Below are positions 10,801 to 21,200 of a stretch of 64,000 nucleotides of DNA, in pieces (within the stretch, counting starts at the first letter, position 1; every line of letters starts with the position of its first letter). The notes below the pieces were generated by a model, which saw only the letters and a list, made by a program, of their open reading frames with translations, was not told the origin of the DNA and made no database searches. The DNA lies in assembly GCA_932294295.1 (NCBI GenBank), contig OW028582.1, positions 404,315-468,314 of the forward strand, written 5' to 3'. Source of the stretch: Alitta virens. Lineage: Eukaryota; Annelida; Polychaeta; Phyllodocida; Nereididae. The translations under genes and the position numbers were made by a program.

Positions 10801-11604
10801 GGCCCTGAGAGGTAATATTGATTGGAATTACGTCATAATGTAAATAAGTAAAACCCCTTAATTACCCCAGCACTTCATGTTCACTCATAGAAACATAAAT
10901 TGTGAGATATTGGCTTGTTTGTTATTGTCTGATGCAACGAAGTGTTCCAATGCTGCCCACTGGTACAACATCAATGAATCTGCAACCATGACGTCACTAA
11001 TTGTCACATGGGAATGCTGACAGGTGACCTTACTCTGTAGGAAGCTTACCTTAGACACACTTTCAGCATTGTTTAACTATTTCATTGCCTGATTGAGAAA
11101 ATTGGCTGCACGGTCAGTTCGGCATGACGATTTAAATGTGGCATACATCCTTTACACACGGCAGCCATGTTGGCCTTTTTCAATTTTACTTTTGTACTTA
11201 GATACAAATATTGCTACATCATCGTAAACAATGGCCAAGGTGAGGTCACAGAGTGCAAGAACAATGATTAAGTAATGCAATCATAATATATGACCTAATT
11301 AAAATGAGTTGTATAACATTTAAACATTTGGACTAGATCCCTTTCCAATTTCAGAATAAAACTGGATGCTGATTGGCGTTTAAATGGTCTTGTTAGACCT
11401 ACTAAGTTTTTAACGATTGCACAATGTCTTCATTTCAGATTCGCTGTGTCAGTACCTGCAGCTTCTGATCGCATCTGGAGTGTTTCCTCTGACATCCTCT
11501 TGGTGGCGCGCGATCACGACACACAAGCGCTCCTCCTGGTGGATGGTGATTGCAGCTTCGTGGTTCCCAAGCAACAAGCTCTGCCCATCATTACAGCTGC
11601 TTAA
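7808..11604 (+). CDS. Secreted PAN-EGF-EGF-VHL-beta-like protein, 293 aa
   Basis: Six exons join in phase: 7808-7979, 8608-8777, 8864-8990, 9611-9727, 10682-10811, 11439-11604, all with GT-AG borders. The start is the ATG at 7808, giving a hydrophobic signal peptide (MNALPYLALFTLTTLVG). Residues about 28-114 form a PAN/apple-like module (C62, C66, C72, C84). Residues 120-153 and 162-193 are EGF modules with all six Cys each. Residues about 211-283 (VVWQNEAGTEVDVYW..., then DILLVARDHDTQALLLV) match by eye the strand pattern of the VHL beta domain: V-W near the start, a D-x-x-T turn, and a final F-V-P. No transmembrane segment follows, so the protein is probably secreted. ATTAAA (11639-11644) may be the poly(A) signal. 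PAN and EGF calls are firm; the VHL-like call is from pattern only. Confidence 0.85.
8991..9540 (+). repeat. Intronic minisatellite of splice-donor units
   Basis: The array has a unit of about 13 bp, gtgagtgctgtct, starting exactly at the 5' splice site of exon 3 (gctgtct, then gtgagt). By my count about 28 units keep the exact hexamer GTGAGT; others have changed to gtgaat, tgagt or ttgact. It fills most of intron 3. Because 13 is not a multiple of three, use of successive donors would shift frame. Confidence 0.92.
9805..10581. mobile_element. MITE with GTGGATTTTC termini and TA flanks
   Basis: Left end gtggattttcatgg and right end catggaaaatccac form inverted repeats flanked by TA (9803-9804, 10582-10583). 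The element lies in intron 4 of the PAN-EGF gene and is interrupted by a nested hAT element. Related copies lie at 27511 (plus) and about 30745-31073 (minus), sharing the internal stretch around ttggctgtgattggct. No transposase frame is visible; the TA duplication suggests mobilisation by a Tc1/mariner-type enzyme. Confidence 0.85.
9849..10064. mobile_element. Nested non-autonomous hAT element, 8-bp TSD
   Basis: The 216-bp element begins cagtggcgtagcta and ends tagctacgccactg, an inverted repeat. It is flanked by an exact 8-bp target-site duplication, GGTGGCTA (9841-9848 and 10065-10072). An 8-bp duplication and CAGTGGCG-type ends are hAT hallmarks. The interior is G-rich with several long G runs. 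It disrupts the surrounding TA-type MITE, so it is the younger insertion. Confidence 0.93.
11147..11310. mobile_element. Diverged relative of the 6644 MITE
   Basis: The sequence from ctttacacacggcagccatgt to the aatatatgacctaatt region parallels 6650-6830 in order (gcagccatgttggc, then atcgtaaacaatggcc, then aggtcacagagtgca). The right terminal repeat is missing or decayed. It lies in intron 5 of the PAN-EGF gene. Confidence 0.65.
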
Positions 11605-11674
11605 AAGTTATAGAATGTGTATACCAAATATAAAAGACATTAAATCTACAGTTTTAGAGATGATATTAGCTGTG

Positions 11675-11871
11675 CAGTAGCGGATTTAGGGGCAGGGGTT
11701 CAGGAGGTTTAACACTGAGATATTTGCTTGTTATTGTCTGATGCAACGAAGTGTTCCAATGCTGCTCACTGGCGCAACATCAATGGCCTATTAAATTTAA
11801 TTTTAATTCAGTTGTCCACCCAATACATTATTGTCATCCCCCTCGTGAAAATGTTTCTGGATCCGCCCCTG
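11675..11871. mobile_element. Possible hAT-like remnant with local repeat
   Basis: The ends cagtagcggatttaggggc and ggatccgcccctg are imperfect inverted repeats of the CAGTGGCGGATC type, but I found no 8-bp target duplication. Inside, 11718-11785 repeats a stretch also found at about 10906-10980 in intron 5 of the preceding gene (shared core tattgtctgatgcaacgaag). Confidence 0.4.
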
Positions 11872-13283
11872 TTTTAATTAAGGATTGGTAGTTTTTATGT
11901 TAAGGCTAGCGGGCCATTATTATCACTTAAAAGGTACTTAATTGGGTCATATAAGTGGACAGGGGTGATATGCCCCCCTCTCCATGTCTCCAAATACGCC
12001 ACTGATCATTTAATTAATATAATTAGTATAGTAAATAATGTTACAACATTGATCTCACTCTTATAAATTAGTTGCATATTCATATTATTAGAATCGCCAT
12101 TTTTACTGTCACTGAGACCGAGTTCCATGGGAAATGTCATCTAAAATCACAAAATGTTTTTTTTCCCAATTTTAATCACTTATTATTCATGGTCATGTCA
12201 AGAAATTCAAGATTATAATTTTGGGCATGAATAAAATGACGTGCATAAATGTATCCAGTGTTGATGTGTATATCTATGTATGACCAGATCTGAAGACACA
12301 CAGCAAATATGGCAGACAAAAGAGCCAATGTGTCAGTTTGTGCTCACTTCTCCAGACCTAAGAGCTGACAGACAGGATATATATATAATTGGATTATCTG
12401 AGATTTATTGATTTTTACTTCTGTCGTCTACAACTAATGATTGGCTTTAATCCTGCATGTAATGTACACGAGACATTCTCCATGCTTGAATTCCTTTTGA
12501 AGTGATCAATGTGTGAATGTTGCTCGTTAAATGTGAATCCAAGGACTTGTTGTATTTGTGACGATTTTGTCAGTATGCAGGGAAGACCAAGACAAGCTGA
12601 AAATGCCTAATTGACTGGTGAGTAAAAGTGGGCAATATGATATGCTTTGAATAACTTTAAAATGGCTTTTTCACCTTTTTGACAACATATATCACCTTAG
12701 GAATCAAAACAAATATCAACCTGTTTTTGGAACATATTTTGCTGCAAATGGCACTGCATTGGCAGAAATTCTAGCAAAGATTGAAATCCCAACTTTCTAT
12801 CTAAAAGAAATAACAGGAAGTTAGCTATATTGTCCATTGTCATACCATAACAAATAGCTATAATGATGAAAATTAGCATAAAGTTATCATTGCAAAAATA
12901 GGAAACTCATGAGTTATATTTTACTGTGAGTCGTTTTTATGGGTTAGAAAGTTGGGATTTTACTTTTTGGGATTTTATTTTTTGGTACTTCTCCATGGCA
13001 TATATGTCAAAATAAGATCAAAACACAAGTGGACATTTATTTTGCAATACACTGTCATCGCAAATCCAATGTATTAATATTGAACAGTAAACGTAGCCAT
13101 CCAGACAAATGTGATTTTGGAAATAACTGCAGAAACCATTGAATATATTGCTATACAACTGTAGTGTGATTTAGTTTTTGGCAAAGCATGATTATTTTAA
13201 GATATGTAATGCCATTTGTTATGTTGTTTTATTGTATTCACACATTTATACTTGTCCTTTGTGAAGGTTAGTGAGCATAATGA
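11872..13283. other. Intergenic, no gene seen
   Basis: This is AT-rich sequence between the PAN-EGF gene and the Mab-21 gene. Short G/C tracts near 11960-12006 look like remnants of another CAGTGGCG-type element. I see no open frame with splice support. The promoter or 5' noncoding exons of the Mab-21 gene may be here, but no TATA box is convincing. Confidence 0.5.
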
Positions 13284-14558
13284 ATGGCAATGGCATCTGC
13301 AAAGGTTGCTTCGAAACCCTTCAGGACTTTGCGGAACCCTAAGCCAAAGAAAAAGAAGATCGTTGTCGTGAGTCCTGAAGGTCTTAAGCTCCAAACCGAA
13401 GTCACCGACATCTTCAAACACAACTGGTTGGTCGATTCGCCTCGACAAATTCTACGTGAAAAGACAACGGTCGATCACGAGACGCCCATCACATCTGCCT
13501 TAGAGGGTTATTATGCCGATATCGTCCACATTGGCGATGAGGAAGTCAAAGCAACAATTGATGCAGCCAAAGAGATCTCCAATTACATGTTATCAAGACT
13601 GAAGAAGTCAGGCAAGGTTTTTGGATTTAAGTTCAAGGAGATTGCGTATTACGGAAGTGCCTTTGATGACACCCAAGTCATTTCACCATACGAAGCGGAC
13701 ATTTTGGTTTTGTTTGATAACTTCAAATGCAAGGTGGTAGACTTAGATGCAGGGTACAAAATGATTCCCTTGTCACCAATTTACAACAGAAGAACTGCCT
13801 CCAAGAGTAAAATGCTCAAACGAGACTGGTATACATTCGGACGCTCAGATGACGGGTCATATCTGTCGTCCATGTTGGTCGCTTGGCGCCTTCATGCTTT
13901 GGTTGAACGATCCTTGAGATTCAACAGGGCAGCTGATGTGGAGGTTTTTAATGTTGAGGATGGCAAAGCTCACACAACAGTTGTTTACAAAGGATTGTAC
14001 AGGATTAACATATCAGCGGCAACTTTCATCAAATCCGAAGACATCTACCTCGTTGCGAGGCCTTATTACTTGGATGAAAATGCACAATCGGATATGTTGT
14101 GGAGGATTTGTCATCTGTTCAAGGAAAGAGTGATCCTGGACAGGATGGATCACGCTGATAGAGGAACAAGAAGAAAGGCTTTTAAAATCCTCAAGACACT
14201 TGTTCAAACAGAACACACTCTTCACGGACTGTCTCCGTACCACTTAAAAACAGTTCTGATGACTTCCTTCGACAAAGAAATAGATTCCCTTCCTCGATGG
14301 CAGAGACCGAACCTGCCTCAATGCTTCCTGACTTTGCTCAAAGAACTGCACTGCTGCCTTCTGGATCAGAACCTTCCTCACTTCTTTGAGAAGGACTTCA
14401 ATCTTCTCAAGAATTTTGAAGACCGGAAATTAAAAAGCCTTCAAATGAGAGTCAATTTCTTGATATATAACGAGAAAGAATTGATCAGAGTATTAAACAA
14501 ACGCCAACATTTTCTAAAACTAGATGAAGAAGGAAAACCGAGGCCTATTACGTTGTAG
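13284..14558 (+). CDS. Mab-21/cGAS-fold protein (cGLR- or ITPRIP-like)
   Basis: This is a single-exon 424-aa protein. An in-frame TGA directly precedes the ATG, so translation starts at 13284 or two codons later. Residues 124-139 form the nucleotidyltransferase signature: G124-S125 followed by E137-A-D139, spaced as in cGAS. In the strand expected to hold the third catalytic Asp the sequence is YRINISAATF with Asn242, so metal binding may be weakened. The C-terminal half has Mab-21 features: W273-R274, a helix-rich KILKTLVQ region, SPYHLKT (317-323) and LPHFFEKDFNLL (364-375). No cGAS-type zinc-thumb Cys cluster, signal peptide or membrane span is seen; residues 18-25 are strongly basic. AATAAA lies at 14562-14567. 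Fold assignment is solid; whether it makes a cyclic dinucleotide is unknown. Confidence 0.85.
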   Translation: MAMASAKVASKPFRTLRNPKPKKKKIVVVSPEGLKLQTEVTDIFKHNWLVDSPRQILREKTTVDHETPITSALEGYYADIVHIGDEEVKATIDAAKEISNYMLSRLKKSGKVFGFKFKEIAYYGSAFDDTQVISPYEADILVLFDNFKCKVVDLDAGYKMIPLSPIYNRRTASKSKMLKRDWYTFGRSDDGSYLSSMLVAWRLHALVERSLRFNRAADVEVFNVEDGKAHTTVVYKGLYRINISAATFIKSEDIYLVARPYYLDENAQSDMLWRICHLFKERVILDRMDHADRGTRRKAFKILKTLVQTEHTLHGLSPYHLKTVLMTSFDKEIDSLPRWQRPNLPQCFLTLLKELHCCLLDQNLPHFFEKDFNLLKNFEDRKLKSLQMRVNFLIYNEKELIRVLNKRQHFLKLDEEGKPRPITL

Positions 14559-14783
14559 TAAAATAAAATTTATATAACAATTATCTGCAGTATATACTGT
14601 ATTTGAGCAAAATAATACACATGTATTTCTCAATATGCATCATAATATATATGTAAAGTCTGATAAAGAATACCTGTAGATTTGTGTGAATACTGCATTC
14701 GTCTCAGGACATTATGATCACAATTAAACAAATATCACCTAACTTAAATAACTTCTGGTACAGTTTACAAACACCTGTGCATG

Positions 14784-14907
14784 CATGGCCAAATGTGCCA
14801 CGTGCGTTTTCCATGAGAAGGATAAACGCATGGAAAATGCATGGTTTATAGCCAATTATAGTGAGGCAAAAACCATGGAAAACGCACGTGGCACAATTGG
14901 CCATGTA
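14784..14907. mobile_element. Foldback MITE, TACATGGCC family, copy 1
   Basis: The left arm catggccaaatgtgccacg and the right arm gtggcacaattggccatg are inverted repeats that extend inward (gcgttttccatg with catggaaaacgc). The element lies between the convergent Mab-21 and transporter genes. Other copies are at 18918, 28618 and 31281. Confidence 0.88.
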
Positions 14908-15035
14908 TAACCTCACATAATACAGAGTGATTAAAACAATAAAGATATATGTACTATGGCAGTGACATCTGCTTTGGTTAAGAAACCCTGTTCATGTTTT
15001 TCACAAAACTTCTGACAATTTCCTTAGGGATCGTT

Positions 15036-15041
15036 TTTATT
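15036..15041 (-). promoter_or_regulatory. Poly(A) signal AATAAA of the SLCO gene
   Basis: The plus strand reads tttatt, so the minus strand carries AATAAA about 213 nt after the transporter stop codon. It is the nearest canonical signal on that strand. Confidence 0.6.
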
Positions 15042-15253
15042 GTCGTTCAACACAATTTGTAACAAAAAGCCTTGAAAGTCTCGTGGCATGCCTGAGGATG
15101 TGAATGAATTCCTAAGGGAAAATTGTCAAATGGTTTTATGGTACAGATAAGATATTGTGACTACTTCGATGACCTTTGTAGGAGATAGGGTGAGCAGCCT
15201 CGTTCATGTTCCGCGATATGTCAAAATATTGTTTTACTTAATCATTAAACGGA

Positions 15254-18200
15254 TCAAGTGGTCTCTCCCTGTGATTTCTCCTTTTCCACATAATCCAGCA
15301 ACCCTTCTCCAAGCTGAACCTCTTTCTTATCTCCCTCATACAGTTTGCCTCCTTTTGAAAAGAGTTTGTGGACGAAGTAAGCAGCCAAGATGGCAAACAA
15401 GACAGAGACCACTTGGAAGACAAGCGTCACTCCGTGCATGTAATTCCTGTATTTTGAGATGTCGTAGAAATAACAGGCTCCTCGCGACTTGCAGTTCTCG
15501 CCCCAGATCATGCAGGACGAGTCGTACAACAAGCCGAAGACTATGGGCCCCGGCACAAACACTGCAACCAAAGATAAAATTGCTTGAGTAAAATCTCTGA
15601 TGAAAAAGAGTTCCTTACTTATGGAATCTATGTAAGTTACACTTTGCAGATTACAACTACAAAGTGAAGAAACACAAACTATTATATCTGATGTTAGGAT
15701 AACACTGAATCTTATAAATATATCATGCCCAAATTATCTTGACTTATGGCTCAACCAATTTCACATGTTTATTGTAGATTGAACAAAAATTGTATTCAAC
15801 ATTTCCAGTAAAGTAGTATATGGTATTGTATTGTATTGTATTTACTGTACTGTACTGTATTGTACTGGACTATATTGTATTGTACTGCACTGTACTTTAC
15901 TGTATTTTACTGTATTGTATTGTATAGTATTGTATTGTATTGTTTTTTATTTTATTGTATTGTATTGTATTGTATTGTAATACCCACCTAAGAGGTTGAA
16001 CAGGAAGGAGTTAATACTGAGAGCAAACGCCTTCAAATCTTCAGGAACAATTCTGCAATGAGAACATTCAATTACTTCAGATTGGGTTGAATCAATTGTA
16101 CTGCTTTTGAGCTGAATATTTAATCCTGTCTAATAATGGTTAATACAGTGTGATAGCTTTGTGGCTTTTGCTAGGTTTTATGTTTGTTAGGAATAGCCAA
16201 TATTGTACAATACGCTCACCTGAACAAAAGAATAGTTGCTGGAACTCTGGCCAAGGACCCAATGAAATTCAACAAGAAATAGGTGACAACATAAACATAG
16301 AAGCCCCCATCACAAGGTTTGCTGCAATCCCCTGGGGTAAGTGTTTCTCCCTCTTTTAGGCAACCACAGTTGACATACGTCTGAAACAGAAGAACGCCAT
16401 TTATACAACGTAGATAGCATACGCGCCAAAACATACAAAACACTGGGCGACAAAATTTTGAAAAAACATGCCACCAAATACAGTCATGCTGTGTTTTCAG
16501 GCAAGAATATTTGATTTCACACTTAAAATACCCTTGGGTAGGCCAGCAGAGCACAATGTCAAATGTCAGAATGTCTTACAAACATCTGTTTCATATTCAA
16601 CAGATGTCGTCATACTAAACTAACTTTGTTCCTAAGTCAAATATAGAAACAACATATATATTACATATCATTTGTCCAAGCAATTACTAGATTCTTGGGT
16701 CTCCACTCAGACACTCACCCCATTTGGAGATGTATCGGAACATCCAGCGTGACAGGGCGAGAAGTACATAATGCCCTCTGATGAGCACATTGGTTGGTAC
16801 TTGTCACGTGAACAGCTGCAGTTGGCGTTGCAAGGCATTGTCACGTTCAAACTGTAAACATGGAAATATACTAGCATATTACATTTTAATTAGATCAAGA
16901 TGATTTGTGATACGTTGGTACTTGGTGGATTAGGGCTTTACATCCTGTATTTCTGCACCTGATGGGCTAATTAGGACAGGTAGGGACCATGGCAATGAGA
17001 CAAACAATGAAACCGCCATCCAACATAGGCTCGACCGGGAATCGAACCCAGACCCAATGGTTGGAAGCCCAGGGTACTACCACTGAGCTAGGCCCCCACC
17101 AAAACTAGAAGCTTAAAGCCAGAACATCCTAAAGATAATGTTTTGTTTGGTAGTTGCTAGCACAAAAGATATTCGGTTGTAAATTATAGAGTTCTTATCA
17201 GGATTACATCAAAACAGTGTACACGACAGCATCTGTCATAAAGTTAGAAAGGAGTGAACTGTGCAGGAACGGTGACTCACACACTAGAGTTGGGATCAAG
17301 TTCCCCTGCAAAAGGCAATTGAGGACATCTGATGAAGAGGAAGATCGCCAGACCAATCGCGGTAGCCGTGAGGGAAATAATCAACATCCTGCTTGACCCT
17401 TTCGGCTTCAGCTGCAACTTCTTCATGACGACACCCCCTATAATGTTGCCTGTGGCGCCACCTAGTGCTCCGGAAATGGCTGCAACCAAGCGTGGAACGT
17501 TCATTAAGTCACTTACCAATGCTTAAGCGTCAGTCGTATATTTCACGCTTAGCTAATGAACAACCAAAAAAAGATAGTCGATCAAATACCAACCTGATAT
17601 GATGTTAGCCACATAAGCAGGTTTGCGGAAATGGATCTCCATATATCTCGGCAGGTTGAGGATGACACCCACCACATAGTACATGGCAGCTACTTTACAG
17701 AGGGTCAGGCACAGGAAAGCTGGATTGGAAATGAGGTTCCATACTGCCAAGGGGAATCCTGGGAAGCAAAATATGCAAAGACATCATGTTATAAAAGAAC
17801 TCTTCCATCCAACTCTGCTCTATTATGAAGATATTAAGGACTTTATTTCATGTCAATTTCTCAATGGTAATTGGTGTCAATGTTTCATATATATTGCACT
17901 AAGAGTAAGCGAATAAATAAATAATTATAATTAATTAATGTCTATGAATTCATTCAATAGAAATTCTCCTTGCAAGGACTTCCATTTGGTGTGTCTTTAT
18001 TATCTCTATTCAATATTGTGGCCCATCTAGTGGCATTCAGCTAGAATATCCAGTTGACTGACAATAAAGCACCTTTCATGTGTGTTAAGATCACTGAAGT
18101 TGCAGACTTCTTCTCTCCCAGGGCCTTTGGTTTTGCAGATCCATCTTTAATGGCAGCCTCCAACCTGGGCTTCTTGTAGATGATGTAATAAGCCTCCATG

Positions 18201-21200
18201 TGTTTGGGGAAGAGAAACATCGGAAAGGAACAAAAGAGGATCAAGGTTCCCAAGACGATGTAACCGAGCCACCAGTTGCCCACGAACTGCGGGTGGTGAA
18301 TGGGAATGGGAGGTTCTGAAGGAAAATCAGTTTGACAGGTTTATATTTTAGGGTTATATTCATCATAGAATAAAGCGATGTTTAAAGCAATGTTGAAATA
18401 AAACAGAATTATGTAAAAGTTCACCGGAAAAGTCTTCCGTCAACCTGGTGCTCACAGCTGCCAAAGAAAACCCGATGATAGGTGACAGGGCGTACATGCT
18501 TGTGACGATTCCTGGCAAAGAGAAAAAATATGAACTAAACCGTCTTACCAACATCTTAACAACATCTTACCAACCTCTTACCAACATCAAAACCAACAGC
18601 AAACCAACATCTTACCAACATCTTACCAACATCAACCAACAGCAAACCAACATCTTACCAACATCTTACCAACATCAAAGCCAACATCTTACCAACATCT
18701 TACCAACATCTTACCAACATCAAATCAACTGCAAACCAACATCAAACCAACATCAAACCAAGAGCAAAGGCTGGTAAGGATAATGAGAACTTGTTTGGGT
18801 TCAGGAAAACACAGGCGCTGTCCAGCTGGCATCATTGCATTGTCAAGACAGAATCTCGTGCACTGAGCAAGTTGACTTTGCTCTAAGTGCACCTAATTTA
18901 AACCTAACAATATATCCTACATGGCCAAATGTGCCACATGTGTTTTCCATGTATTTGGATAAACGCATGGAAAACGCATGGTTTTTAGTTAATTTTAATG
19001 AGGCAAAAACCATGCGTTTTCCATGCGTTTATCCAAATACATGGAAAACACATGTGGCACATTTGGCCATGTACCTTTTTAAATTAACCACATAGTGGAA
19101 ATTGTCTATTTTTAATGTGTTTGAACACTTTGTTGGATGTGAATATGACCACGACAATCATATGGATAGAATATTCTATGCAGAAGCACCCATGGGTCAT
19201 TCAGTAAATCCATGGAGCCAAGTGAGCCACTGAGTTGCTGCAAACATGACTCAGACTTTATAGGCGATAGCCCCGACATCATTGTAGTTCGAGTTGTGAC
19301 CTAGATTCTGTCCGTACTGCTGGAAGGCGCCTGTGTGAAGTCTGACAATGCATATTAAGAACAGTACTGAGGCTTTTTGAAAGGAGTACATTGTAAGCTA
19401 CCTATATGAATAGCAGAGTCCACCTTCTTGACATTTTCATCAATGTAACTGAGACCCAGTGTTCCTATGCCTGATGTGCCAATCCCAAAAAGAAGCTGAG
19501 AAAGAGCGAAGATGTAGAAGGCAGCTCGGTTGGAGTCTTTTTCCTGTTGGCTGACCTCGGAACACTTGGCCGGCCCTGCGTCTGTATCGCACATCTGTCG
19601 GAGATATCAGTGGGGTAAAATCTGGGTAAATGTTTGGTTTATATAATTAAACAATGTATTAGGCCACTCTATAATTTGCCAGACGCAACTGATCTAATCC
19701 ATTATTATGGCATGTCATTTTAGAATACAGGAACAGTGCCTCAAATCAATGGTAATTAATTTACCAATATCATTACCCAGTTGCATAACTGGAATTTGAC
19801 ATCATTACCCATGAAAGATGATAAAGTACAGGGGCTCACCTGGAGAGAACTTGAATTGTTCATTGAATGTGATGCAGCGTAGGAAACACCGTAAGACATA
19901 TTTGAATATTTAGACTCCATGGCTGGTAAAAAGGATGCCTTGTTGATGCTGCCCTCTGGCGTTTTTGCAAATGCAGCAACAAGTGCAGGATCATACTTCT
20001 TGGATCCATAGATGAAAAATGGTGCAGCAGTGAAATACGCCCCTAAGACAGTCGCCAGTATAGTCACTGCGATGTACCGAGGTTTGTGAGTTTTCCGGCC
20101 GAAGTATCCAGCAAAGAGGACGGTGAAGATCTGCAGAAAGTCGTTGATGGCGCCGATCAATCCGACTTCTGCGCTGCTCAATTCGAACCTCTTCTCAACT
20201 GTGCGGATTGTCCCTATGGCATAACTGAAAGAAGAATCAGGCTGAATTAAGTGATTTTGCTTATTGTGATGGTTACCTGCAGAGGACTTCATGTGGATCC
20301 AGGACGCACTGCCTCAAAATCGGCCCATGGCAGTTCCGGATTTATATCGCGTTATAAAGTCCTGGGGCTCATTCATGTCCTTTCTAGGCTGTCCCAAGCT
20401 CTTTGCGCACTAGCCAAACCAGTCTAAACCAAACTAGACTCCCCAAGTCCTCAGAAGTGTTAAGTTCTGGAGCAAGCTATCCAATGTGAAAGATCAAAGT
20501 GTCATCATTCCTCCAATAATATTCAATGAAACAAGAGAGGCAATATTGCTTTGTTCCTTTCCCATTCTGGTTTAGGAAAAAAACTGAATTTATTCAACAC
20601 AACACATCATTATATTGCCAACATTGGTGATTCAAATTTCCAATCACAAATCTGGTGGCCTGAGGCCCATCAATCCTCAATTAAGAGGTCCAAAGGTCCC
20701 TTCTTGACCCTTGGTTCATTCCCCTCCTCATATTGAGCAATCGTAATCCAGAGAATAATCCTATTCCACAATCTGTAAATTAATCCTGAAAAATGTGCAT
20801 TTCTCAACAAATGCACATACTAAACTTCAATAAAATTACATACAGCCCCTGGAGTTAAGCTCCAAGCAGAATGTACTGTTAATTGCATAATGCACATGGA
20901 GATAAGTTCCAAGCAAGGCTTGCTGTTAATTGACATTGTGTCACACTAAGTCCACCACGAGGGGAGTTGCTAAATGCAAAACACACAGTTAAATTCCCAG
21001 CAAAGTCATGTCTCTAAATGGGAGACTGTGTCTTTGATATATATATTATGACATATCATAAAATCCCTAATTACATAACAATACATGATGTTTGAAGTAT
21101 ATGAACTGCATATATGCTCACTAAGAGGGTGGCAGAAATAATAATGAGATGACATGCTTTCAGGTAAAATGGCTACGCTATAGTGACTGAGCAACATACA

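Noticed and set aside
14013..14243. Minus-strand ORF inside the Mab-21 gene
   Set aside because: It is a shadow of the plus-strand frame, which has the conserved motifs.
15157..15591. Plus-strand 144-codon ORF
   Set aside because: It is antisense to the last SLCO exon, whose minus-strand frame has family motifs and correct phase.
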